A stretch of DNA of 64,000 nt, from NCBI GenBank assembly GCA_021851785.1, contig JAJZBV010000002.1, positions 1-64,000 on the forward strand. Reading direction: 5' to 3'. The first letter of the stretch is position 1. Each line of letters begins with the position of its first letter. Positions 11,204-18,327 of the stretch are shown here, in pieces. The position numbers were made by a program, and so were the translations under genes. The notes below the pieces were generated by a model. That model searched no databases and was not told the DNA's origin. It saw only the letters and a list, made by a program, of their open reading frames with translations. This DNA comes from Pseudomonadota bacterium (GTDB taxonomy: Bacteria > Pseudomonadota > Alphaproteobacteria > Acetobacterales > Acetobacteraceae).

Positions 11204-11793
11204 GGTTCGAGACATTTCTTCAGGGCTTGCAGCGCCCGCCGGATCCAGGATTTTATCGTCCCCAGCGGCTGTTTGGTCACCGCAGCCAGATCCTGGTGCG
11301 ACAGTCCATCCACGAAGGCGCTGAGAACCAGGCGCCGGCGATCCTCCTCCAAGGTTTCAAGACAACGATGCAAGGCCTTGCCTTCGCTGCTGGAAAGTAG
11401 GGCGGCGAGCGGGTCCGGCGCATCATCTGCGGCCTCGGGGATCTCGGCGCCGAGGGTTTCGCGGCCATGGCGGCGGATGAGATCGAGGGCGCGATAGCGC
11501 ACCAGGCTGAGCAGCCAGGCTTCGGCGTGCCCACGGGCGGCGTCGAACTGGCCGGCGTTCTGCCAGAGCTGGAGAAACGCCTCCTGCATGGCATCGGCGG
11601 CGAGCGCCGATTGCCGGGTGATGCGGAGGGCAACCGCGTAGAGCCGGTTCGCCCGGGTCTCGTAGATCCGGCGGAAGGCGGCGCGATCACCTTGCGCCGC
11701 GCGGCGGATCAGGGCGGCGAGGTCATCGCCGGCCTGATCGAAGGGCGGATATCCGGGCGCGGCTGGCGCCGCGTCGGCGCTGGCAAAGGGCAT
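11200..11793 (-). CDS. ECF-family RNA polymerase sigma factor (SigK-like)
   Basis: This 197-residue product has region 2 (GDRAAFRRIYETRANRLYAV, then DAMQEAFLQLWQNAGQFD, ~35-105) and region 4 (CLETLEEDRRRLVLSAFV then LGTIKSWIRRALQALKKC, ~145-195). Such factors direct polymerase to envelope-stress promoters. The ATG at 11793 places region 2 at the normal distance from the N-terminus; the frame stays open upstream but looks non-coding. It is coupled to the RskA-like gene. Likely targets are itself, the fasciclin gene and the divergent 12.0-13.3 kb genes (inference). Confidence 0.88.
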   Translation of the reverse strand: MPFASADAAPAAPGYPPFDQAGDDLAALIRRAAQGDRAAFRRIYETRANRLYAVALRITRQSALAADAMQEAFLQLWQNAGQFDAARGHAEAWLLSLVRYRALDLIRRHGRETLGAEIPEAADDAPDPLAALLSSSEGKALHRCLETLEEDRRRLVLSAFVDGLSHQDLAAVTKQPLGTIKSWIRRALQALKKCLEP

Positions 11794-12023
11794 GGTCAAC
11801 CCTAGCGGAAGGGCGCGCGCGACGGCAAGCGCGAGGAGCGGCCCCATTCCCGACGACAGCAAACTTACGTTACAATAAGACCATCCACCTATTGGCGGCG
11901 CCGTGTCATAATACAAATTCATCGTGGTCATGATCGACATACGCCACCGGGGCAGGAACCGATGCAGCCGGGGTGAGGAAATTTTTTGGCCGCTGGCTGG
12001 CGCCAGCCGGCGGGAAGAGAGGA

Positions 12024-12413
12024 ATGAGACGAATGCGCGGGTTCGCGAACGCGAAATTGGGCTTATGGCTCGGGCTCGGGCTGATGGTTGCGCAATCCCT
12101 GGCTGTTCCGGCGTGGGCCGCCGATCAGCCATCGGCCAGGCCCGCCTTGCCGCCCGGCTATGGCGAGGTGCAGGTGACGGTGCTGGGGGTCACGGCGCCG
12201 TTTTTCACCTTTGGCATCGTCAAGCGGTTTGAACAAATTCCTGGGGTCGAACATGCCTCGTTCAATCTCAAGCACGGAACCGCGGATCTTTTGCTGAAGC
12301 CAGGCGCCACCGTCACCGATGAGGATCTGCGCCGTGCGGTGCGCAACGCCTCGTATTCCATCGGGCCGATCCATTGGATTGCTCACCCATCCACCAAAGC
12401 CGCGGAAAATTGA
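12024..12413 (+). CDS. Periplasmic HMA-like small protein
   Basis: This 129-residue protein has a signal peptide (1-~32, ending VPAWA) and a single ferredoxin-like domain (~45-120) with the rhythm of heavy-metal-associated domains: VQVTVLGVTAPFFTFGIVKR, then IPGVEHASFNLKHGTADLLL and VTDEDLRRAVRNASYSI. The metal-binding CxxC is absent; APFF occupies the loop. It therefore may not bind soft metals. It is followed after 4 bp by a beta-barrel candidate, probably co-transcribed, and diverges from the ECF sigma gene. The start could also be ATG 12033 or 11973; 12024 has GGGAAGAGAGG upstream. Confidence 0.65.
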   Translation: MRRMRGFANAKLGLWLGLGLMVAQSLAVPAWAADQPSARPALPPGYGEVQVTVLGVTAPFFTFGIVKRFEQIPGVEHASFNLKHGTADLLLKPGATVTDEDLRRAVRNASYSIGPIHWIAHPSTKAAEN

Positions 12414-12417
12414 GACG

Positions 12418-13338
12418 ATGCGCCTGATTTTTCGTGAATTTCGTGCCGTGCCGAAGCTTTTTGCCTGCGCGCTGGGATTTTTGCTCGCGCTTTCTCTCGT
12501 CGCGCCGGCACGGGCGCAGATCACCTTTCCCTCCGCCGCGCCGATCTCGGCCGGCAATGTCATCGTCCGCACGCAGCCCACGGTCACCGAATATTCCGGT
12601 GGGTTACAGAGCTTCTATGACGAGAACGTCGTGCTCTACGGCGCCTCGCCCGACCTCGCCTTCATTCTCGAAAACAAATCGATCGTCTCGAATTCCGGCA
12701 ATATCGTGAGCAACGGCAAGGCCGCCGCTTTCACCGCGACCGGGTTTGGCGATACCGTGCTCGATACCCGCTATAATCTCTACGAAGTGGACGGCATCGG
12801 TTCGACCTTCCGCATCGCCCCTTATATCGGGATCGACATCCCAACCGGGATGGACAACGCCAACGCTATGGTGCCGCGGACACTCCAGCCCGCCTCCGGC
12901 GAATGGGGCACGCGTGAGGCCCTGACCTCGTCGTGGCAGACCCTGTTCTGGAACGCCCAGGCATTGATCGGCTATCAGAACTACGCCGGCTCCGACGGGT
13001 TTCAGACCGGCTCCTCGCTGCTCGCCGACGCTGCCTTTCATTATCTGATCTGGCCCTCCGATCTCGATCGGGAAGTGCCGGCGGAAGTGTTCGCCTCGTT
13101 CGAGACCAATTATTCGCTTTCCGCGGTCGACCGCATGAACGGCGCCGCGATCTCGGGCACCGGCGGCCAGTTCTGGACGGTCGACCCCGGCATTCTCTAT
13201 AGCGCGCCGACCTGGGGCGCGGCCCTCACCGCGCTTTTGCCGGTTCTGCAGCAATATCGCGGACCAGGGGCGGCACGTTACGATTATGGCTTCGAGATCA
13301 CGTTCCGCTACAGCTTTTTCACCTATCACCATTGGTGA
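12418..13338 (+). CDS. Putative outer-membrane beta-barrel protein
   Basis: This 306-residue protein has a signal peptide (1-33, ending APARA). The mature part alternates short beta-like stretches with aromatic girdle residues (GFGDTVLDTRYNLYEVDG, FRIAPYIGIDIPTGMDN, WNAQALIGYQNYAGSD). It ends in a terminal beta strand closing on Tyr/Phe/Trp (FEITFRYSFFTYHHW), as outer-membrane proteins do. It resembles porin-like 'phenol degradation MetA' transporters in style but I cannot assign a substrate. It starts 4 bp after the HMA-like gene. Confidence 0.6.
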   Translation: MRLIFREFRAVPKLFACALGFLLALSLVAPARAQITFPSAAPISAGNVIVRTQPTVTEYSGGLQSFYDENVVLYGASPDLAFILENKSIVSNSGNIVSNGKAAAFTATGFGDTVLDTRYNLYEVDGIGSTFRIAPYIGIDIPTGMDNANAMVPRTLQPASGEWGTREALTSSWQTLFWNAQALIGYQNYAGSDGFQTGSSLLADAAFHYLIWPSDLDREVPAEVFASFETNYSLSAVDRMNGAAISGTGGQFWTVDPGILYSAPTWGAALTALLPVLQQYRGPGAARYDYGFEITFRYSFFTYHHW

Positions 13339-13446
13339 GGGCGCGGCGCCAATCCCCTGATGACGCGGATGTGAGATGGCCTCGGCACGGCAAAACCGTC
13401 AATATGGCGGCGGTTCGCGCCGATTTCATCTCCGGGGGATTAACCG

Positions 13447-13818
13447 ATGCGTTTTCCGTTCTGGCCGCTGCTCTTGGGCGCCGTTTTGGTCGCCGGCTGC
13501 GTGAATTATGAGAAGGAGCGCGAGGCCTATCTCGCGACCATGGTCGGGCTTTCCGAGGCCGAGCTGATCCAGCGCATGGGCGTGCCGAAAAGCACCTATG
13601 AGGCCAACGGGCATAAATTCCTTGCCTATGAGCACCAGAGCGAGAGCTACATGTCCGAAGACGATTTCGGCGGCGGTTTCGGCATGATGGGCGGGCCGTT
13701 CGGCTTCGGCGAGCCCGATTTCGGCGGCGGCGAGGTCGATGTCAGCACCTGCCAGACGGTGTTCGACGTGGTGAAGGGCTATGTCCAGTCCTTCTCCCGC
13801 CACGGCGATGGGTGTTGA
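13447..13818 (+). CDS. Small lipoprotein, SmpA/OmlA-like fold
   Basis: This 123-residue predicted lipoprotein has an N-terminal helix and lipobox LVAGC (Cys18). A segment MVGLSEAELIQRMGVPKSTYEANGHKFLAY (~34-63) resembles the start of BamE/SmpA-like domains. A glycine/phenylalanine-rich stretch (GGGFGMMGGPFGFGEPDFGGG) and a CQTVFDVVKGYV tail follow. It would be anchored in the outer or inner membrane. Its function is unknown. It is convergent with thiE. Confidence 0.7.
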   Translation: MRFPFWPLLLGAVLVAGCVNYEKEREAYLATMVGLSEAELIQRMGVPKSTYEANGHKFLAYEHQSESYMSEDDFGGGFGMMGGPFGFGEPDFGGGEVDVSTCQTVFDVVKGYVQSFSRHGDGC

Positions 13819-13827
13819 GGGCCGGTT

Positions 13828-14469
13828 TCAGGACGCGGCATCGATCGCGGCGTTGAGCGCCCGCACGCCGGAAGCCGGACCCGTCGGGTGGCCCCAGACG
13901 GTGCCGATCACGGCGAGGAAATCGGCGCCGGCCCGCACCAGGGGGGCGCAGTTTTCGGCGCTGATGCCGCCGATCGCGACAGCGGGGAGTTCCATCAGTT
14001 CCGCCCACCAGGCGAGGATTTCCGGCGCCGCGCGGGCCGGCGCGTCCTTGGTCGCGGTCGGGAAAAACGCCCCGAAGGCGACGTAATCCGCCCCCGCCTC
14101 GCCCGCCGCCATCGCCCGGTCGCGGCTCGCATAACAGCTCGCGCCGAGCGTCAGATCCGGCCCCAGCAGGCGCCGCGCGGCGGCGACCGCCATGTCATCG
14201 GCGCCGACATGGGCGCCGTCACAGCCGCTGTCGCGCACCAGATCGGGGCGGTCATTGAGCAGGAAGGCGACGCCGCGGCTTTGTGCGACCGGACGAAGCA
14301 CGTCGATCGCGCGGCGCAGCGTGTTATCGTCGATATCCTTGAGCCGCAACTGCACCGCGGCGACATCGCCGGCGTCGAGGGCGGCGGCGAGGTCGTCGGC
14401 AAAGCGCGCGGGGTCGAGCGCCGGCGGGGTGATCAGATAGAGCCGGCAGCGCGCGTCCCCTTCCGTCAT
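13828..14469 (-). CDS. thiE: Thiamine-phosphate synthase
   Basis: ThiE joins HMP-PP and thiazole phosphate to thiamine monophosphate. The 213-residue TIM barrel begins CRLYLITPP. It has [11 protein letters not shown] (pyrophosphate-binding Arg/Lys), [45 protein letters not shown] and the phosphate-binding [14 protein letters not shown] near the C-terminus. It starts 5 bp after the class I aldolase stop, so the two are co-transcribed. I saw no TPP riboswitch because the upstream gene abuts it. A GTG at 14472 is an alternative start. Confidence 0.9.
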   Translation of the reverse strand: MTEGDARCRLYLITPPALDPARFADDLAAALDAGDVAAVQLRLKDIDDNTLRRAIDVLRPVAQSRGVAFLLNDRPDLVRDSGCDGAHVGADDMAVAAARRLLGPDLTLGASCYASRDRAMAAGEAGADYVAFGAFFPTATKDAPARAAPEILAWWAELMELPAVAIGGISAENCAPLVRAGADFLAVIGTVWGHPTGPASGVRALNAAIDAAS

Positions 14470-14474
14470 CACTC

Positions 14475-15395
14475 TCAGGCGCGCCCCTGATAGATTTCGA
14501 TGATTCTCCCGAGGAGCGCCAGCGCCTCGGCCTTCGGGCGCTGGAAACTGTTGCGCCCGATGATGCTGCCATGCGCGCCGCCATCACGGAGCCCGCGCAC
14601 CGTCTCCAGAAGCGATTCCGCCCCGGTGCTCTCGCCGCCCGAGAATACCACCAGCCGGCGGCCGTTGAACGCCGCCTGCATGACATGGGCGACACGCTCG
14701 GCCAGCGTCGCGCGGGGGATCCGCTCCTTCTCATAGACCTTGCGCGCGGCATCGAGGCTCAGATGCTCGGTCGGCGGCTTGACCTTGATGATGTGCGCGC
14801 CCATCAGCGCCGCCATGTGCGCGGCATAGGCGCAGATATCGAGCGCCGTCTCGCCGGCCTTATCCAGCGCCGGGCCGCGCGGATAGCTCCACACCACGAC
14901 CGCGAGGCCGGCCGATTTCGCCTCCTCGGCGAGTTCGCGCAGCTCCTCCATCTGCTCGAAGGCATATTCGCTGGCGGGATAGATGGTGAACCCGATCGCC
15001 GCGCAGCCGAGGCGGAGCGCGTCCGCGACCGAGCCGGTCACCGCCTGGTCCTTGCTGGTCGCCAAGCTGTTCGAGGAATTGAGCTTGAGGATGGTCGGGA
15101 TCGCGCCGGCGAAGCTCGCGGCGCCGGCCTCGATCATCCCGAGCGGGGCGGCATAGGCGTTGAGCCCGGCCTCGATCGCGAGCTGGAAATGGTAATGCGG
15201 GTCATAGGCCGGCGGATTGGCCGCGAAACTCCGCGCCGGGCCGTGCTCGAACCCCTGATCGACGGGGAGGATGACCATCTTGCCGGTGCCGCCGAGCTTC
15301 CCCTCCATCAGGATGCGGGCGAGATTGGCCTTGGTGCCGGGATTATCGCTCTCGTACCAATCGAGAATTTTCTTGACGCGCTGGGTGATCCGCAT
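14475..15395 (-). CDS. Fructose-bisphosphate aldolase, class I (DhnA/FbaB type)
   Basis: This is a Schiff-base aldolase cleaving fructose 1,6-bisphosphate. The 306-residue protein has [15 protein letters not shown] (~44-58), [28 protein letters not shown], and [13 protein letters not shown] with the likely Schiff-base Lys (~200). [10 protein letters not shown] and [16 protein letters not shown] supply the phosphate-binding loops. The ATG at 15395 gives family length; the open frame upstream is not conserved. A second, unrelated class II aldolase is in the cbb operon, so this one probably serves glycolysis/gluconeogenesis. Confidence 0.92.
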   Translation of the reverse strand: MRITQRVKKILDWYESDNPGTKANLARILMEGKLGGTGKMVILPVDQGFEHGPARSFAANPPAYDPHYHFQLAIEAGLNAYAAPLGMIEAGAASFAGAIPTILKLNSSNSLATSKDQAVTGSVADALRLGCAAIGFTIYPASEYAFEQMEELRELAEEAKSAGLAVVVWSYPRGPALDKAGETALDICAYAAHMAALMGAHIIKVKPPTEHLSLDAARKVYEKERIPRATLAERVAHVMQAAFNGRRLVVFSGGESTGAESLLETVRGLRDGGAHGSIIGRNSFQRPKAEALALLGRIIEIYQGRA

Positions 15396-15478
15396 GCCGC
15401 TCCTGCTCCTCTCGGCTCTTCTCTGAATCTTCTCTGCTCTCATGCATCCGGCGCCCGGGGCGCGGGTTGCGCTGGTGG

Positions 15479-15928
15479 TTAGCGCATCGGGTGGGGGTCT
15501 GTCATCAGCCAGGCGGTGATCAGCGCCCGCGCCCGTGGTGAGGCGGGATCGGGCGGAAGCGCGAGGGCGGGGGGGCGCGCGGGGAAAAGTTCCGCCCCGC
15601 ATTCCGCCGCCGCCCGCGCGATCACCGCGCGCGCCGGCGCCTCGGGTGCCAGCACGAGTCGCGGCAGACCGGCGCGGAGCGCGGCCAGCGCCGCGCCCGG
15701 GCTGGCCGCGCAATCGATCAGGTCGATCGCCGCGGTCGCCGGGAAGGCGTGGGCGGCGGCGGCGATCAGCGCCCGCCACCACGGCGCGCCCATGCTGAGC
15801 GCGGCGCCGGGCGGCGAAAGCAGGGTGACGGCGAGGCCCGGCGCCAGCGCCGCCGCCGCTGCGTCGAGACCGGTGACGACGATGGCCGGCGGCAAAGCGC
15901 GAACGTGATCGCGGGTGATGCGAATCAT
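15479..15928 (-). CDS. Hypothetical Ala-rich protein
   Basis: This 149-residue protein has no family I recognise. It is rich in Ala/Pro, with a segment AAIDLIDCAASPGAALAALRAGLPRLVLAPEAPARAV (~64-100) suggestive of an alpha/beta Rossmann-like core. It has no signal peptide or transmembrane helix. It lies in the leftward direction upstream of the class I aldolase (83-bp gap) and diverges from the zapA gene pair. A real gene is likely because the ATG and stop fill the gap neatly. The function is unknown. Confidence 0.55.
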   Translation of the reverse strand: MIRITRDHVRALPPAIVVTGLDAAAAALAPGLAVTLLSPPGAALSMGAPWWRALIAAAAHAFPATAAIDLIDCAASPGAALAALRAGLPRLVLAPEAPARAVIARAAAECGAELFPARPPALALPPDPASPRARALITAWLMTDPHPMR

Positions 15929-15990
15929 TGCTTGACGATCAAGCCGTTCAGCGGTTGAAACTCAAGTGACCTTGTAACCCGGGGAAGGCG

Positions 15991-16221
15991 ATGGCCGAGT
16001 CTGATCCGAACGCGGAAGCCGTGCTGGCGCGGCTTGAGACAGCGCTGGCCCGCGTCGCGGCGTTGGCGGCGCAAAAATTCACGGCTGGCCCCGAGGCGGC
16101 GCCGCATGATCCATCCCCCGCCCCCCAAGCCCCCGCCCTCCAAGCGACGGCGGCACTCGCCGCGGGGCTCGACCAGGTGATCGCGCGGCTGCACGCCGCC
16201 CTCGCCGAAACCGGCGGCTGA
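15991..16221 (+). CDS. Small conserved-position protein upstream of zapA
   Basis: This 76-residue protein has an N-terminal helix (EAVLARLETALARVAALAAQ) that could form a coiled coil, a Pro/Ala linker and a C-terminal helix (AGLDQVIARLHAALAET). GGGGAAGG precedes the ATG. It lies 19 bp ahead of zapA. Small coiled-coil ORFs commonly precede zapA in alphaproteobacteria, so a divisome-related role is possible, but nothing in the sequence proves it. Confidence 0.6.
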   Translation: MAESDPNAEAVLARLETALARVAALAAQKFTAGPEAAPHDPSPAPQAPALQATAALAAGLDQVIARLHAALAETGG

Positions 16222-16240
16222 GCGGAAGGAGGAGAGCGAT

Positions 16241-16561
16241 TTGGCCCAGGTCACGCTGCGCATCAGCGGCTATGTCTACACCGTCGGCTGCGAGGACGGC
16301 CAGGAGGGGCATCTCCAGGCGATGGCCGACGAGGTCGAGCAGCGTATCACCCAGATCAAGGCGCTCGGCGGCCAGAGCGGCGAGGCGCGGCTTTTGCTGC
16401 TCGCCGCCTTGCTGATGGCCGATGAACTGCACGACCTCAAAACCGAGCTTGCGCAGGCCGGCGCGCCCGCCGCGCCGGCGCCCGATCCGGCGCTCGCCAA
16501 GCGCCTGGGGCGTTTGGCCGCGCGCGCCGAGGCGATTGCCGAAACCCTGGCCCGCCCCTAG
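16241..16561 (+). CDS. zapA: Cell division protein ZapA
   Basis: ZapA cross-links FtsZ filaments at the division site. The 106-residue protein begins VTLRISGYVYTVGCEDGQEGHL, the family N-terminus, followed by MADEVEQRITQIKALGG and a helix (LLLLAALLMADELHDLKTELAQ) forming the coiled coil. A C-terminal Ala-rich extension is present. The start is a TTG at 16241, preceded by a strong GGAAGGAGGAG. The following 6S RNA and cyclo-ligase make the standard synteny block. Confidence 0.9.
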   Translation: MAQVTLRISGYVYTVGCEDGQEGHLQAMADEVEQRITQIKALGGQSGEARLLLLAALLMADELHDLKTELAQAGAPAAPAPDPALAKRLGRLAARAEAIAETLARP

Positions 16562-16571
16562 AATGGCGGGT

Positions 16572-16727
16572 GCGGAGCTGCCCGGTGCGTCAGGCAACTC
16601 ATCCCCAGGGCCAGTAAGCAATCCTCCCGGGAACTGGCTCTGCCGGGATCGTGGTCTCGGTATCTGGTGCCCACCTGCACAAGCAGGCCTTGGGAGGATG
16701 ATACGCCAACGGCCAGGGTGGCTCCGC
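16572..16727 (+). ncRNA. ssrS: 6S RNA
   Basis: The 201-bp gap between zapA and the 5-formyl-THF cyclo-ligase gene is the conserved proteobacterial site of 6S RNA, which sequesters sigma70 polymerase. The gap folds accordingly. GCGGAGC (16572-16578) pairs with GCTCCGC (16721-16727) as a closing stem. GCGT (16587-16590) can pair with ACGC (16703-16706). ATCCTCCC (16621-16628) pairs with GGGAGGAT (16692-16699) around a purine-rich interior. A T-rich stretch (GCTTTTCCCGC) follows. The ends are estimated from the outer stem. Confidence 0.8.
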
Positions 16728-16762
16728 GCTTTTCCCGCTTTCGGCGCGGCCGTTGCCGGACG

Positions 16763-17338
16763 ATGAGCCAACCTCCTGACGCCGCGCTCCTTGCCGCCAA
16801 GCGCGCCGCCCGCGCGCTTGCCCTCGCGTGCCGGCAGGGCAGCGATCCCGGGCTCGGCGTCGCCCTTGCCGAGGCGGTGCTGCGCGACATTCCTCCGCCG
16901 GAAGGCGCGGTGATCGCCGGGTTCTGGCCGATCGGCGACGAGATCGATATCCGCCCGCTGTTGCTCGCGCTCGCCCAGCGTGGCCATCCGATCGTTTTGC
17001 CGGAGACGCCGCGCCGGGGCCTGCCGCTGATCTTCCGCCGCTGGCAGCCGGGGGCGGCGCTCATCGCCGGGCGCTTTGGCACCTTCCATCCGGACGGGCC
17101 GGCGCTGGCGCCGGAGGTGCTGTTCATCCCGCTGCTCGCCTTCGACCGCGCCGGGCGCCGCCTCGGCTACGGCGCCGGGTATTACGATCGCAGTCTCGCC
17201 ACCCTTCCCGGCGCGCGGCGGATCGGCTGCGCCTATGCCGCCCAGGAGATGGACAACGTCCCCGCCGGCCCTTACGACGCGGTTCTCGACGCCGTCGCGA
17301 CCGAACGCGGGGTGATTTTTTGCGGAAAAGCGGAATAG
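16763..17338 (+). CDS. 5-formyltetrahydrofolate cyclo-ligase
   Basis: This enzyme converts 5-formyl-THF to 5,10-methenyl-THF with ATP. The 191-residue protein has AAKRAARALALACR at the N-terminus, AGFWPIGDEIDIRPLL (~42-57), IVLPETPRRGLPL, and the ATP/substrate motif DRAGRRLGYGAGYYDRSL (~127-144). The start ATG at 16763 lies 35 bp after the 6S RNA outer stem. It is followed after 3 bp by the YmdB-type phosphodiesterase, the usual partner in alphaproteobacteria. Common names are ygfA or fthC. Confidence 0.92.
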   Translation: MSQPPDAALLAAKRAARALALACRQGSDPGLGVALAEAVLRDIPPPEGAVIAGFWPIGDEIDIRPLLLALAQRGHPIVLPETPRRGLPLIFRRWQPGAALIAGRFGTFHPDGPALAPEVLFIPLLAFDRAGRRLGYGAGYYDRSLATLPGARRIGCAYAAQEMDNVPAGPYDAVLDAVATERGVIFCGKAE

Positions 17339-17341
17339 GAC

Positions 17342-18157
17342 ATGCGTATTCTTTTTCTCGGCGATCTGGTCGGGCGCAGCGGGCGCGAGGCGGCGATCGC
17401 GGCGCTGCCGGCGCTGCGCCGGGCGCTCAGGCTCGATCTCGTGCTTCTCAATGCCGAGAACGCCTCGCACGGCTTCGGCCTCGCCCCGGAAATGGCCGAG
17501 GCCCTGTTCGCCGCCGGCGCCGATGTGCTGACGCTCGGCAACCATTCCTGGGACCGCAAGGAAATCATCCCCTACATCGCCCAAACCCCGCGCCTGATCC
17601 GCCCGCTCAATTATCCGCCAGGGACGCCCGGGGCGGGCGTCGCCGGCATCACCCTCGCCGATGGCCGGCGGGCGGTGGTCATGAACCTGATGGGGCGGCT
17701 GTTCATGGAATTGCTCGATTGTCCGTTTCGCGCGGCGGCGGAAATCATCGCCAAGCAGCCGCTCGCGGCCAGCGCGCAGGCGATCATCATCGATTTCCAC
17801 GCCGAGGCGACGAGCGAGAAAATGGCCTTCGCCCATGCTTTCGACGGCAAGGTCTCGCTCGTCGTCGGCACCCATACGCATTGCCCGACCGCCGACCACC
17901 AGATCCTCCCGGGCGGCACCGGCTATCAGAGCGATCTTGGCATGTGCGGCGATTACGACAGCGTCATCGGCATGAAAAAAGAGGCGGCGGTGGCGCGTTT
18001 CTGGCGCAAGGTGCCGGGCGAGAAGCTGCAACCGGCGGAAGGGGAGGCGACGCTGTGCGGCCTTTTCGTCGAGACCGACGACAAAACCGGCCTCGCCCGC
18101 ACGATCGCCCCGTTCCGCCAGGGCGGGCGGCTCCAGCCGGTGATGCCGGAGGGGTAA
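17342..18157 (+). CDS. YmdB-family metallophosphoesterase
   Basis: This 271-residue protein of the TIGR00282/YmdB family is a calcineurin-fold phosphodiesterase acting on cyclic nucleotides or 2',3'-cNMP. Metal-binding motifs are visible: MRILFLGDLVGRSGR (Asp8), LLNAENASHGFG (Asn/Glu), LTLGNHSWDRKEI (Asn-His), IIIDFHAEATSEK and VVGTHTHCPTADH. GDYDSVIGMKKE is the C-terminal family signature. It begins 3 bp after the cyclo-ligase. The dispersed repeat/terminator at 18161 follows. Confidence 0.9.
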   Translation: MRILFLGDLVGRSGREAAIAALPALRRALRLDLVLLNAENASHGFGLAPEMAEALFAAGADVLTLGNHSWDRKEIIPYIAQTPRLIRPLNYPPGTPGAGVAGITLADGRRAVVMNLMGRLFMELLDCPFRAAAEIIAKQPLAASAQAIIIDFHAEATSEKMAFAHAFDGKVSLVVGTHTHCPTADHQILPGGTGYQSDLGMCGDYDSVIGMKKEAAVARFWRKVPGEKLQPAEGEATLCGLFVETDDKTGLARTIAPFRQGGRLQPVMPEG

Positions 18158-18160
18158 GGA

Positions 18161-18310
18161 AGGAAAAATCTTCTTTTTCTGAAGAAAAAGAAGCAAAAAG
18201 ACTTTCTTCCCGTTTTCTCGGAGGGGCAATTTTCCTCGGAATGGCAGCGCCGCGGGCACTGCCCAACAGATGAAAATTTTTTTGGTTCTTTTTTTTAAAA
18301 AAGAACAATA
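18161..18310. repeat. Dispersed stem-loop repeat, copy 1 (bidirectional terminator region)
   Basis: An AT-rich island lies between two convergent genes. CTTCTTTTTC (18170-18179) pairs with GAAAAAGAAG (18184-18193). A core from 18185 to 18267 matches, in inverse orientation, 61433-61497. The shared words are AAGCAAAAAGACTTTCTTCC, CTCGGAG and GGGCACTGCCCAAC. This copy carries about 19 extra bases after CTCGGAG. A TTC..GAA A/T hairpin closes the element near 18285-18306. It likely terminates transcription from both sides. Confidence 0.75.
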
Positions 18311-18327
18311 CTTTCCTATGCCGCGCT

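Noticed and set aside
12361-12413. Start of the outer-membrane protein at 12319 inside the HMA-like gene
   Set aside because: A clear signal peptide starts at ATG 12418, whereas the upstream extension has no such feature.
14460-14490. TPP riboswitch upstream of thiE
   Set aside because: thiE starts 5 bp after the aldolase stop, leaving no room for the aptamer, and none was seen upstream of the aldolase.
18185-18267. The 18.2 kb AT-rich island as a horizontally acquired gene fragment
   Set aside because: It has no reading frame of note and matches the stem-loop at 61.4 kb, so a dispersed non-coding repeat explains it better.
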